DNA from: Bacilli bacterium
GTDB taxonomy: Bacteria; Bacillota_I; Bacilli_A; RF39; UBA660
Reading direction: 5' to 3'
NCBI GenBank assembly: GCA_900772445.1
Contig: CAAHEL010000013.1
Coordinates: forward strand, 1 to 8,687
Length of the DNA stretch: 8,687 nucleotides
A model generated the notes under the pieces. That model did not search any database, was not told the DNA's origin, and saw only the letters and a program-made list of their open reading frames with translations. Shown here piece by piece: positions 1 to 5,746 of the stretch (the first letter of the stretch is position 1; each line of letters starts with the position of its first letter). Position numbers and translations under genes: made by a program.

Positions 1-84
1 ATATCTACTACTTCCAAAAGTTTTATTTATTAACTCTATTTGTTTCCTATTAGGATATAATCTAAACTTACAAGCTCTAAACAT
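1..84 (-). CDS. tnpB: IS200/IS605-family TnpB (OrfB) protein, N-terminal 28 residues, cut by the window edge
   Basis: The minus strand from position 84 encodes MFRACKFRLYPNRKQIELIN followed by KTFGSSRY before the window ends. This is the typical TnpB/OrfB start: a hydrophobic and basic strand (KFRLYPN), then a helix beginning with KQIELI, then the TFG.SR.. motif of the N-terminal helix-turn-helix-like segment. The ATG is preceded by AAGGTGG, 7 nt upstream, and by a good promoter, so the start is well supported. TnpB proteins (about 370-430 residues when complete) are RNA-guided DNA nucleases of IS200/IS605 or IS607 elements; the guide RNA normally overlaps the tnpB 3' end, which lies outside this window. 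The RuvC-like nuclease motifs, a TnpA partner and intactness cannot be judged here. It could also be a domesticated or decayed copy. Confidence 0.85.
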   Translation of the reverse strand, partial: MFRACKFRLYPNRKQIELINKTFGSSRY

Positions 85-107
85 TAACCTCACCACCTTA
101 CAGCTAA

Positions 108-136
108 ATGATAGCACACTCTTAAAATATCGTCAA
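108..136 (-). promoter_or_regulatory. Promoter of the tnpB gene
   Basis: On the minus strand TTGACG (131-136) is followed by a 17-nt spacer and TATCAT (108-113). The spacer ends in TGC, so the -10 is of the extended TGn type. Transcription would start near position 100 and give a leader of under 20 nt before the ATG at 84, just long enough for the ribosome binding site. This is seen directly as a consensus match; activity is inferred. Confidence 0.7.
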
Positions 137-398
137 TACATTTTAATACAATCGTTTGCTTATTTTTGCATATTTTTGTTTCTTTTAATTTTGCTGATAA
201 AATGTTATGATAATATCAAAAAAGTAATTATAGAAAGAGTACATAAATAATATTGAAAAGATAGTAAATAATTTATATACGTTACAAAAAAGACTTGTAC
301 TTTCATAACTACTTGTAAACATTTTAAAATATGAGACAGCCATCTCACATTTAGTCGTGTAACAAAATAGTATTAGCTAAGTCTCAAGTTCCTATTAT
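137..398. other. Non-coding AT-rich gap between tnpB and topA; expected location of the IS left end
   Basis: I find no gene here. It contains a perfect 10-bp palindrome ATTTTAAAAT (321-330), a small hairpin (332-347), an 8-bp palindrome TTAGCTAA (373-380) and two copies of ACTTGTA (293-299 and 311-317). A 45-codon minus-strand reading frame (185-322) has no ribosome binding site and looks like chance. If the tnpB element is intact, its left terminus should lie in this stretch, but the exact boundary cannot be fixed without a comparison copy. Confidence 0.5.
332..347 (-). repeat. Small hairpin, candidate IS200/IS605 left-end structure
   Basis: TGAGA (332-336) and TCTCA (343-347) form a 5-bp stem, lengthened to 6 bp on the minus strand by a T-G wobble, leaving the 4-nt loop GGCT. 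IS200/IS605 elements carry subterminal single-strand hairpins recognised by the TnpA transposase, and this hairpin lies upstream of tnpB where a left end is expected. The stem is short and no flanking cleavage tetranucleotide is proven, so this is a candidate only. Confidence 0.25.
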
Positions 399-420
399 AA
401 AAAAAAGACATCTCTGTCTT
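399..420 (-). terminator. Intrinsic terminator of topA
   Basis: Reading the minus strand, AAGACA (415-420) pairs with TGTCTT (405-410) around a 4-nt loop and runs into six more T residues (399-404). The topA stop codon TAA (419-421) supplies the first two bases of the stem, so termination follows translation immediately. The stem has only two G-C pairs and is weak, but is typical of such an AT-rich genome. A T7 run on the other side (423-429) would also allow function in the opposite direction. Confidence 0.7.
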
Positions 421-2449
421 AATTTTTTTCATATTCACATTTACTACATTTAATCTTATTTTTCTTTTCTACTAAAGGACTATTACATTTAGGGCACATT
501 TCTCCAGTAGGCAAATCCCAAGTAGCAAACTTACATTTTGGATAATTAGAACAACCATAAAATATCTTACCCCTTTTAGTTTTTCTTTCAATTATCTTAC
601 CATCACAACTAGGACAGTCCATTATTTCTTTTACTTCCTTTTTTTCATTAGTTTGAATATACTTACATTCTGGATAATTAGAACAAGCAACAAACTTACC
701 ATACTTACTTTGTTTAATAACCAAAGGACTATTACAATTAGGACACATTTCTCCCGTTTCTACTGGTGCTTTCTTTTCCATTTTCTTAAATGCTTCTTCA
801 ACTTTTGGTTCAAAATCATTATAAAATCTATGTAATAATTCCGTATTAACTAACTCTCCATCAGCAATTCTATCAAGGTCATCTTCCATTTCTTTAGTAT
901 AACTAACATTAATAATATCAGAAAAACATTCTTGTAATTTATCAGTAATTTCTATACCAGTTTCAGTTGGAACAAACTTCTTATCAATAACATTAACATA
1001 TCCTCTTTCTGATAATATTCCTACCGTAGTAGCATATGTCGAAGGTCTACCTATACCTAGTTCTTCCATTTCCTTAATTAATTTACTTTCAGTATATCTA
1101 GCAGGAGGTTTAGTAGTATGAGCGCTATATTCAATATCATTAGCAATAACTACTCTACTTTTTTCTTTATCTAAATCAGGTAATATCTTATCATTAGATT
1201 CCTCATAATCACTATAAACTTTTAAATAACCATCAAAAACTAATACTTGACCTGTTGCTTTAAATTGATAGTTATTATTATCAAGTATAATAGTAGTTGC
1301 CATAACCTTAGCATCTTTCATAAGTGAAGATAACGTTCTGTAATAAATCATACGATAAAGTTTATATTCATCATTAGATAAATATTTCTTAACAGATTCT
1401 GGAGTTCTATTAATTGATGTAGGTCTTATTGCTTCGTGAGCATCTTGAACGTTTTCTGTTTTCTTACTTTGTTTTACATAACCAATATATTCTTTACCAT
1501 AATTACTAGCAATATAACCATAAGTAGATTTAACAAATTCATCACTTAACCTAACTGAGTCAGTTCTCATATAAGTAATTAACCCTACAGTTTCATTTTC
1601 TAAACTAATTCCTTCATATAATTTTTGTGCTAACATCATTGTCTTCTTCGAAGTAAAATTAAGTTTCGAAGATGCTTCTTGTTGTAATGTCGAAGTTATA
1701 AATGGATATTTTGCTTTTTTTGCCTTTTCTTTCTTATCGATACTTTCAATTTCAAAAGTATTAGATAACTTACTAACAATATCCTTAGCGTCTTCTTCAG
1801 TCTTAATTTCTATTTCTTTATGATTATAAGTATCAAGTTTAGCATCAAAATCAGTAAAATGTGCTTCGATTTCATAATAATCTTCAGGAATAAATGCTTC
1901 AATTTCTCTTTCCTTATCTACAATTAATTTTAAAGCAACACTTTGTACCCTACCTGCAGACTTACCACTTGTCTTTGACTGCATTAACTTACTTAACCTA
2001 AAACCTATAATTCTATCTAATATTCTTCTTGTTTCTTGAGATTTAACTAAATTATAATCTATATCCCTAGCATTATTAAAACTATTTAATATTACATCTT
2101 TTGTTATTTCATTAAAAACAATTCTCTTATAATTATTCTTAAGTCCCAAAGCATCATATAAATGCCAAGAAATTGCTTCCCCCTCCCTATCAGGGTCAGT
2201 TGCTAAATAAACAAACGAAGAATCTTTAACATCTTTCTTTAATGCTGTAACCAATTTACTCTTTCCCTTAATTATTTGATATGAAGGAGCAAAATCATTT
2301 TCTATATCAACTCCAAGACCATATTTTCCACTTGTTTTCAAATCTCTAATATGTCCCAAAGAACTAACTACTTTATAATCACTACCAAGATATTTTTCTA
2401 TAGTTTTACTTTTACTTGGTGATTCCACAATTACTAATTTCTTATCCAT
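419..2449 (-). CDS. topA: DNA topoisomerase I (type IA)
   Basis: The enzyme relaxes negatively supercoiled DNA by cutting and passing single strands, with the 5' phosphate held on a tyrosine. The 676-residue protein is complete. The N-terminal Toprim domain has VESPSKSKTI with Glu9 and the acidic motif TDPDREGE (residues 84-91, metal-binding Asp85, Asp87, Glu89). SAGRVQS (164-170) belongs to the conserved core. The active site is ITYMRTDS with Tyr293 and Arg295. The AHEAIRPT motif lies at 337-344 and GIGRPSTYA at 465-473. The C-terminus carries three Topo_C4 zinc ribbons: cysteines 569/572/589/595, 612/615/633/639, and a shortened third at 652/655/668/671. The start is supported by AAGGAAG 7-8 nt upstream of the ATG and by a consensus promoter. 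It is transcribed alone, divergently from the radical SAM gene, and ends in its own terminator. Identification is firm. Confidence 0.98.
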   Translation of the reverse strand: MDKKLVIVESPSKSKTIEKYLGSDYKVVSSLGHIRDLKTSGKYGLGVDIENDFAPSYQIIKGKSKLVTALKKDVKDSSFVYLATDPDREGEAISWHLYDALGLKNNYKRIVFNEITKDVILNSFNNARDIDYNLVKSQETRRILDRIIGFRLSKLMQSKTSGKSAGRVQSVALKLIVDKEREIEAFIPEDYYEIEAHFTDFDAKLDTYNHKEIEIKTEEDAKDIVSKLSNTFEIESIDKKEKAKKAKYPFITSTLQQEASSKLNFTSKKTMMLAQKLYEGISLENETVGLITYMRTDSVRLSDEFVKSTYGYIASNYGKEYIGYVKQSKKTENVQDAHEAIRPTSINRTPESVKKYLSNDEYKLYRMIYYRTLSSLMKDAKVMATTIILDNNNYQFKATGQVLVFDGYLKVYSDYEESNDKILPDLDKEKSRVVIANDIEYSAHTTKPPARYTESKLIKEMEELGIGRPSTYATTVGILSERGYVNVIDKKFVPTETGIEITDKLQECFSDIINVSYTKEMEDDLDRIADGELVNTELLHRFYNDFEPKVEEAFKKMEKKAPVETGEMCPNCNSPLVIKQSKYGKFVACSNYPECKYIQTNEKKEVKEIMDCPSCDGKIIERKTKRGKIFYGCSNYPKCKFATWDLPTGEMCPKCNSPLVEKKNKIKCSKCEYEKN

Positions 2450-2470
2450 AGTCTTCTTCCTTTCTTTACA

Positions 2471-2501
2471 ATTATATACTAATTATCATAACATTTGTCA
2501 A
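2471..2501 (-). promoter_or_regulatory. Promoter of topA
   Basis: The minus strand has a perfect -35 TTGACA (2496-2501). The -10 is either TATATA (2473-2478, 17-nt spacer) or the better TATAAT (2471-2476, 19-nt spacer). The start of transcription would be near 2464-2467, about 16 nt before the ATG, leaving room for the AAGGAAG ribosome binding site. topA promoters respond to supercoiling in several bacteria; a non-standard 19-nt spacer would fit such behaviour, but that is inference. Confidence 0.7.
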
Positions 2502-2508
2502 TAGTTTT

Positions 2509-2539
2509 TTAAAATTTTAACTAGATAATTAAATTTAAT
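2509..2539. repeat. Pair of 12-bp AT palindromes between the divergent promoters
   Basis: TTAAAATTTTAA (2509-2520) and ATTAAATTTAAT (2528-2539) are both perfect palindromes, with centres 19 bp apart. They occupy most of the 44 bp between the two -35 boxes. They may act as UP elements, bent DNA or operators, or may simply reflect base composition. Confidence 0.4.
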
Positions 2540-2545
2540 GTAAAT

Positions 2546-2575
2546 TTGTTCTATTATTGTTCGCCTTTTTATGAT
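2546..2575 (+). promoter_or_regulatory. Promoter of the radical SAM gene
   Basis: TTGTTC (2546-2551) and TATGAT (2570-2575) are separated by 18 nt. Transcription would start near 2582, giving a leader of about 17 nt that holds the ribosome binding site AGAGGTG (2587-2593), 5 nt before the ATG. The -35 is only a moderate match. The -10 lies within a small palindrome, TTTTAT-G-ATAAAA (2567-2579). Confidence 0.5.
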
Positions 2576-2598
2576 AAAATATCAAAAGAGGTGTAACT

Positions 2599-3537
2599 AT
2601 GTTTAAATATACATTAGATAACAAAAGATATCATACCCTTAATTATCACTTAAAAAATAAATTCAAAGAAAAAGTAGTAAAAGTTAGTCTTAATGCTGGA
2701 TTTACTTGTCCTAATATTGATGGTACCAAAGGATATGGTGGTTGTATTTATTGCTCTAAATCCGGTTCAGGAGAATTCGGAGGTAATGTTAATGAAAGTT
2801 TAACTTCCCAATTTAATAAAGTTAAACAAGTAATGGATAAAAAATGGACTACTACTAAATATATTGGATACTTTCAAGCAAGAAGTAATACCTATAGCAA
2901 TATATCTACATTAAAAGAAAAATACGAAGAAGTATTAAAAATAGATAATGTTATCGGATTATTTATTGCTACCAGATGTGACTGTATAACTGATGAATGC
3001 CTAGATTACCTAGAAGAATTAAACAAAAGAACTTACCTAACAATTGAATTAGGATTACAAACAATTCACGAAAAAACATCAAAACTAATTAATCGTGGTC
3101 ATACCCTAAAAGAATTTGATGATATGGTTAAAAAATTAAGAGATAGAAATATCAATGTCGTAGTACATATTATTAATGGATTACCTTATGAAACAAAAGA
3201 AATGATGTTAGAAACAGTAAAACACATAAATAAATTAGATATTCAAGGAATAAAAATACATATGTTAAACATAATTAAAGATACCCCTTTAGAAGAACTA
3301 TATAACAAAGAAAAATTTCATATTCTAACTAAAGAAGAATATATTGATATCGTAATAGATGAACTAGAACTATTAAATGAAGAAATAGTTATTCATAGGA
3401 TTACTGCTGACCCAGACCCTAAAACTCTAGTTGAACCAACTTGGTTATTAAAAAAATTTTGTTTATTAAATGATATAGATAAAGAAATGAAAAAAAGAGA
3501 CACTTATCAAGGTGCCAAAGTAAAAGATAGAAACTAA
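2599..3537 (+). CDS. mnmL: TIGR01212-type radical SAM protein, YtqA/MnmL-like (probable tRNA wobble-uridine modification)
   Basis: The 312-residue protein is complete. Near the N-terminus (Cys37, Cys49, Cys52) it has the family-specific cluster motif C-x11-C-x2-C, within GFTCPNIDGT and GGCIYC, which would bind the 4Fe-4S cluster used to cleave S-adenosylmethionine. This spacing differs from the usual C-x3-C-x2-C and marks the TIGR01212 (Bacillus YtqA, E. coli YhcC) family. Other conserved stretches are YFQARSNTY (91-99), IATRCDC (123-129), ELGLQT (150-155), HIINGLP (190-196), QGIKIHML (216-223), HRITADP (266-272) and the C-terminal DTYQGA. YtqA has been linked to an alternative Gram-positive route to mnm5s2U at tRNA position 34 and renamed MnmL. 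I assign that role by family resemblance; no partner such as mnmM is in view. It stands alone on the plus strand with its own promoter and terminator. The family call is firm and the exact reaction less so. Confidence 0.88.
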   Translation: MFKYTLDNKRYHTLNYHLKNKFKEKVVKVSLNAGFTCPNIDGTKGYGGCIYCSKSGSGEFGGNVNESLTSQFNKVKQVMDKKWTTTKYIGYFQARSNTYSNISTLKEKYEEVLKIDNVIGLFIATRCDCITDECLDYLEELNKRTYLTIELGLQTIHEKTSKLINRGHTLKEFDDMVKKLRDRNINVVVHIINGLPYETKEMMLETVKHINKLDIQGIKIHMLNIIKDTPLEELYNKEKFHILTKEEYIDIVIDELELLNEEIVIHRITADPDPKTLVEPTWLLKKFCLLNDIDKEMKKRDTYQGAKVKDRN

Positions 3538-3554
3538 TCTATCTTTATTTTTTT
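3523..3554. terminator. Shared bidirectional terminator with both stop codons in its loop
   Basis: AAAGATAGA (3523-3531) and TCTATCTTT (3538-3546) form a perfect 9-bp stem around the 6-nt loop AACTAA (3532-3537). On the plus strand it is followed by A and seven T (3548-3554), a standard intrinsic terminator for the radical SAM gene. On the minus strand the tail is TTTTACTTT, weaker but usable for tdk. The loop contains TAA of the plus gene and, in reverse complement, TAG of tdk. Confidence 0.8.
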
Positions 3555-4148
3555 ATATCTTTTCTTTAAAGTATTTGCACATTTCCTACACATTGACTTG
3601 TATTCAGAATCTATTCCATCAATTGCTATTTGTGGTCCTTCGAAAACAGGAACTAGTTCACCATCAATTTTTTGAAAACGAATATTTTCAGTTGCATATC
3701 TTTCTCTACATTTACAAAGTATTTTATAAACCTCAAAATTATCTACTATTTCTATTAATCTCTTACTTCCTGGAAATAAATTACCAAAAGCATCTTTAAT
3801 TAATCCAAAACAAGTAACAGGTATATTTAAAGTATCAACAATATAAGATAATTCATCAATTTGTTTTGGTGTTAAAAATTGTGCTTCATCTACTAAAATA
3901 CAGTCAAGATTATTAGAAATAATATAGTTAGAAATTAAATTATACAAATTAATATCCTTTGATACAATAAAATTTGCTATTAATTCTTGACCTGCTCTAC
4001 TTTGAATATTACTTCCTGCTTTCTTATCATCACCTGGTTTAATAATAATACATTTCATTCCAATATTATCATAACTATAATATGCACCAATTAAACCATT
4101 AGTTTTTCCACTTCCCATTACTCCACATTTAAAATTAAATTCTGCCAT
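3534..4148 (-). CDS. tdk: Thymidine kinase
   Basis: The enzyme phosphorylates thymidine (and deoxyuridine) with ATP in the pyrimidine salvage pathway in the cytoplasm. I place the start at the ATG at 4148, giving 204 residues (E. coli Tdk has 205), because AAGGAGAGG lies 5 nt upstream; a longer frame from 4178 would run back into xerD. The P-loop is GVMGSGKT (residues 9-16, Lys15). LVDEAQF (85-91) has the Walker B Asp87 and the catalytic Glu88. The zinc-binding lasso domain uses Cys145 and Cys147 (C-x-C, as in the E. coli enzyme) with Cys187 and Cys190. It is the last gene of the minus-strand cluster, 2 nt behind xerD, so translation is probably coupled. Its final codons double as the arm of a terminator shared with the convergent gene, which it overlaps by 4 nt. 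Confidence 0.96.
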   Translation of the reverse strand: MAEFNFKCGVMGSGKTNGLIGAYYSYDNIGMKCIIIKPGDDKKAGSNIQSRAGQELIANFIVSKDINLYNLISNYIISNNLDCILVDEAQFLTPKQIDELSYIVDTLNIPVTCFGLIKDAFGNLFPGSKRLIEIVDNFEVYKILCKCRERYATENIRFQKIDGELVPVFEGPQIAIDGIDSEYKSMCRKCANTLKKRYKKIKID

Positions 4149-4150
4149 TA

Positions 4151-5026
4151 CTACCTCTCCTTTGCCCTTGGGTGACAATTCTCATATACTCTTCTTATCT
4201 GTTCATTACTAACGTGAGTATATATACTAGTTGTATTAATACTTTCGTGTCCTAATAATTCCTTAACAGTCATCAAATCTGCCCCACTATTTAACATATC
4301 TGTTGCAAAAGTATGTCTTATCATATGAGGATGAACGTGTTTTTCTACTCCTGCTTTTAGTATTAAATCATCAAGTATATTTCTAATCATTCTATCACTT
4401 AGTTTATTACCAAATTTATTTAAAAATAAATATATACTTCCCTTTTTATCTAATTCTTTTCTACCTTCATCAAGATATATTTCTAAAGCACTTTTACAAA
4501 AACTACCAAAAAATACTATTCTTTCCTTATTACCTTTACCCCTAATCTTAATACTATCATTATAAATATCAATATCTTTTAACTTAATATTAACAAGTTC
4601 ACTAACCCTAACACCAGTAGCATAAAGCATTTCTATAATAAGTAAATTCCTTTGTCCTAATGCTGTACTAGTATCAGGTATACTAAATAATTTATTTATT
4701 TCATCATCTTTTAAATAGTGAGGTAAATTCTTATTTTTTTTAGGATTACTAATATCAGAAAAATAATTAATCTTAACCAAATCATTATTAACTAAATAAT
4801 TATAAAAAGTCCTAATACTACTTAACTTCCTAGAAATACTATTTCTATTTAAATCCCTATCATATAAATATTTCAAATACCTAAAAACATCATCTTCACT
4901 TACATTTAATAAATTATTATTAATCTCATAAAACTCTATCAAATCTATCTTATAAGAATTAATAGTATTATCAGAATGTTTCTTAATAACAGTTAAATAT
5001 TCAAGAAAATCATTAATATATTTCAT
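4151..5026 (-). CDS. xerD: Site-specific tyrosine recombinase, XerC/XerD type
   Basis: Xer recombinases resolve chromosome dimers at the dif site before cell division. The protein has 291 residues, close to the 295-305 usual for XerC and XerD and shorter than single-recombinase XerS (about 356). An N-terminal SAM-like core-binding domain (about 1-85) precedes the catalytic domain. All active-site residues are visible: Arg140 in ATGVRVSEL, Lys164 in RGKGNKER, His234 and Arg237 in HPHMIRHTFAT, His260 in ELLGHESI, and the nucleophile Tyr269 in SIYTHVS. The start codon overlaps the stop of the upstream gene (ATGA, 5023-5026) with AGAGGA 8 nt upstream, indicating translational coupling. The recombinase call is certain. 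Whether it is the XerC or XerD partner cannot be settled from this gene alone, and a phage or integron-type integrase is unlikely given the length and setting. Confidence 0.88.
   Translation of the reverse strand: MKYINDFLEYLTVIKKHSDNTINSYKIDLIEFYEINNNLLNVSEDDVFRYLKYLYDRDLNRNSISRKLSSIRTFYNYLVNNDLVKINYFSDISNPKKNKNLPHYLKDDEINKLFSIPDTSTALGQRNLLIIEMLYATGVRVSELVNIKLKDIDIYNDSIKIRGKGNKERIVFFGSFCKSALEIYLDEGRKELDKKGSIYLFLNKFGNKLSDRMIRNILDDLILKAGVEKHVHPHMIRHTFATDMLNSGADLMTVKELLGHESINTTSIYTHVSNEQIRRVYENCHPRAKER
4154..4162 (-). promoter_or_regulatory. Ribosome binding site that fixes the tdk start, inside the end of xerD
   Basis: AAGGAGAGG on the minus strand lies 5 nt before the ATG at 4148 and also encodes the last three residues of the recombinase (Lys-Glu-Arg). 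The xerD stop TAG (4151-4153) fills most of the spacer. Ribosomes ending xerD would therefore sit on the tdk start region. Confidence 0.85.
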
Positions 5027-5676
5027 CTATGTCTTCCTCTAGACCTTAAATCCACATATTCATTTATATCATAATAATTAGGTTCAATTTCCCCACTTCT
5101 TATCTTTTCTATTATAATATCTTCATCAGTCAAATTATCAGTATCAACACTATTAATAATATCAGTTAAATAATCAGCTTCATCTCGTACATTATCTAAA
5201 TCAATTAACCCTACTTTTAATAATTCAAAATATATTCTTCTCATCTTACTATATGAATCCAAATTTCTATCTAAAAAACTTCTTAATTCAAACTCAGATA
5301 TATCAAATATACCCATATTTTCAAATAAAGGAGTATGATATAAAAAACTCTTCTTAATTCTCTTTCTATCTTCCAAAAGATAATCCCCATATACTTTAAC
5401 TAAACTATCAACATTAGGAATAATATTATTTTCATACATTATATCATAAGTCTTATATTTCTTTAATTCCTTCGAAGAAGTAACACTCTCTATAAAAATA
5501 TTATCTAAATTCTTATTTAAAACTTCTCCCCAAGTATCAAATAATTCCCTTTCATTAACAAAATTTGAAGTAAAATTATCTAACTCCAAAAAAGTATTAA
5601 ATTCCCTAATTAAAATAATATTTCCCTTATTATCAACAACATATAACTTATGTCTAAAAAAATTTTTCTTTTCCAT
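5023..5676 (-). CDS. Unrecognised 217-residue protein encoded between smc and xerD
   Basis: I do not recognise the family. The start at 5676 (MEKKNFF) is chosen because GAGG lies 5 nt upstream; an in-frame TTG at 5727 would add 17 mostly Phe/Tyr residues with no ribosome binding site and is unlikely. The N-terminus (about 9-26) reads like a beta hairpin (KLYVVDNKGNIILI). The middle looks mostly helical and charged (about 66-115 and 126-160), with no transmembrane segment, signal peptide, cysteine or obvious catalytic motif. Residues 157-200 are strongly acidic, and the end is a basic tail, RSRGRHR. It lacks the EGPLDLLL start of ScpA, so it is not a recognisable kleisin. The ATGA overlap with xerD and the position after smc suggest a cytoplasmic role linked to chromosome maintenance, but that is inference from neighbours only. 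Confidence 0.85.
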   Translation of the reverse strand: MEKKNFFRHKLYVVDNKGNIILIREFNTFLELDNFTSNFVNERELFDTWGEVLNKNLDNIFIESVTSSKELKKYKTYDIMYENNIIPNVDSLVKVYGDYLLEDRKRIKKSFLYHTPLFENMGIFDISEFELRSFLDRNLDSYSKMRRIYFELLKVGLIDLDNVRDEADYLTDIINSVDTDNLTDEDIIIEKIRSGEIEPNYYDINEYVDLRSRGRHR

Positions 5677-5681
5677 TCTTC

Positions 5682-5685
5682 CCTC
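5682..5685 (-). promoter_or_regulatory. Ribosome binding site that fixes the start of the unrecognised gene
   Basis: GAGG (minus strand), 5 nt before the ATG at 5676, favours that start over the upstream TTG at 5727, which has no such signal. Confidence 0.65.
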
Positions 5686-5694
5686 ACTATAATA

Positions 5695-5723
5695 AGTATA
5701 ACTAAAAAAAAAGAAGAAGTAAA
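5695..5723 (-). promoter_or_regulatory. Possible internal promoter for the unknown gene, xerD and tdk
   Basis: On the minus strand TTTACT (5718-5723, 4 of 6 consensus) and TATACT (5695-5700, 5 of 6) are 17 nt apart in the 70-bp gap after smc. Transcription would start near 5688, about 12 nt before the ATG. The spacer includes a run of nine T (5704-5712). No terminator is seen between smc and this gene, so read-through from smc is also likely. Confidence 0.4.
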
Positions 5724-5746
5724 GCAAAGTACATCATAGTTAACTT

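Noticed and set aside
185..322. A 45-codon minus-strand reading frame with many Phe, Tyr, Ser and Ile residues upstream of tnpB
   Set aside because: There is no ribosome binding site, the composition is what random AT-rich DNA gives, and no known small-protein motif is visible.
293..330. A possible dif-like recombination site (ACTTGTAAACATTTTAAAAT) for the Xer recombinase
   Set aside because: It lacks the paired XerC and XerD half-sites with a 6-8 bp centre known from dif; only a few bases agree.
653..835. A 60-codon plus-strand reading frame inside topA
   Set aside because: It lies fully antisense to the conserved C-terminal region of topoisomerase I, with no start signals; it is a shadow frame.
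201..2495. A 14-bp sequence AATGTTATGATAAT at 201-214 repeated in inverted orientation at 2482-2495
   Set aside because: By rough estimate a few 14-bp matches are expected by chance in 8.7 kb of such AT-rich sequence; there is no longer extension of the match.
3575..3799. A 74-codon plus-strand reading frame inside tdk
   Set aside because: It is antisense to the conserved zinc-binding end of thymidine kinase and lies immediately behind the terminator of the upstream plus-strand gene; no ribosome binding site was seen.
4149..4178. A longer thymidine kinase beginning at 4178
   Set aside because: The extra ten residues overlap the xerD end and have no family counterpart, whereas the ATG at 4148 has AAGGAGAGG at ideal spacing and gives the usual family length.
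5023..5676. The unknown gene being scpA
   Set aside because: The characteristic ScpA N-terminal FEGPLDLLL-type motif and the typical C-terminal winged-helix pattern are not visible; position alone is not enough.
5677..5727. A longer form of the unknown protein starting at TTG 5727 with a Phe/Tyr-rich leader resembling a membrane segment
   Set aside because: The hydrophobic look comes from a T-rich tract that fits a promoter spacer; the ATG at 5676 has a ribosome binding site.
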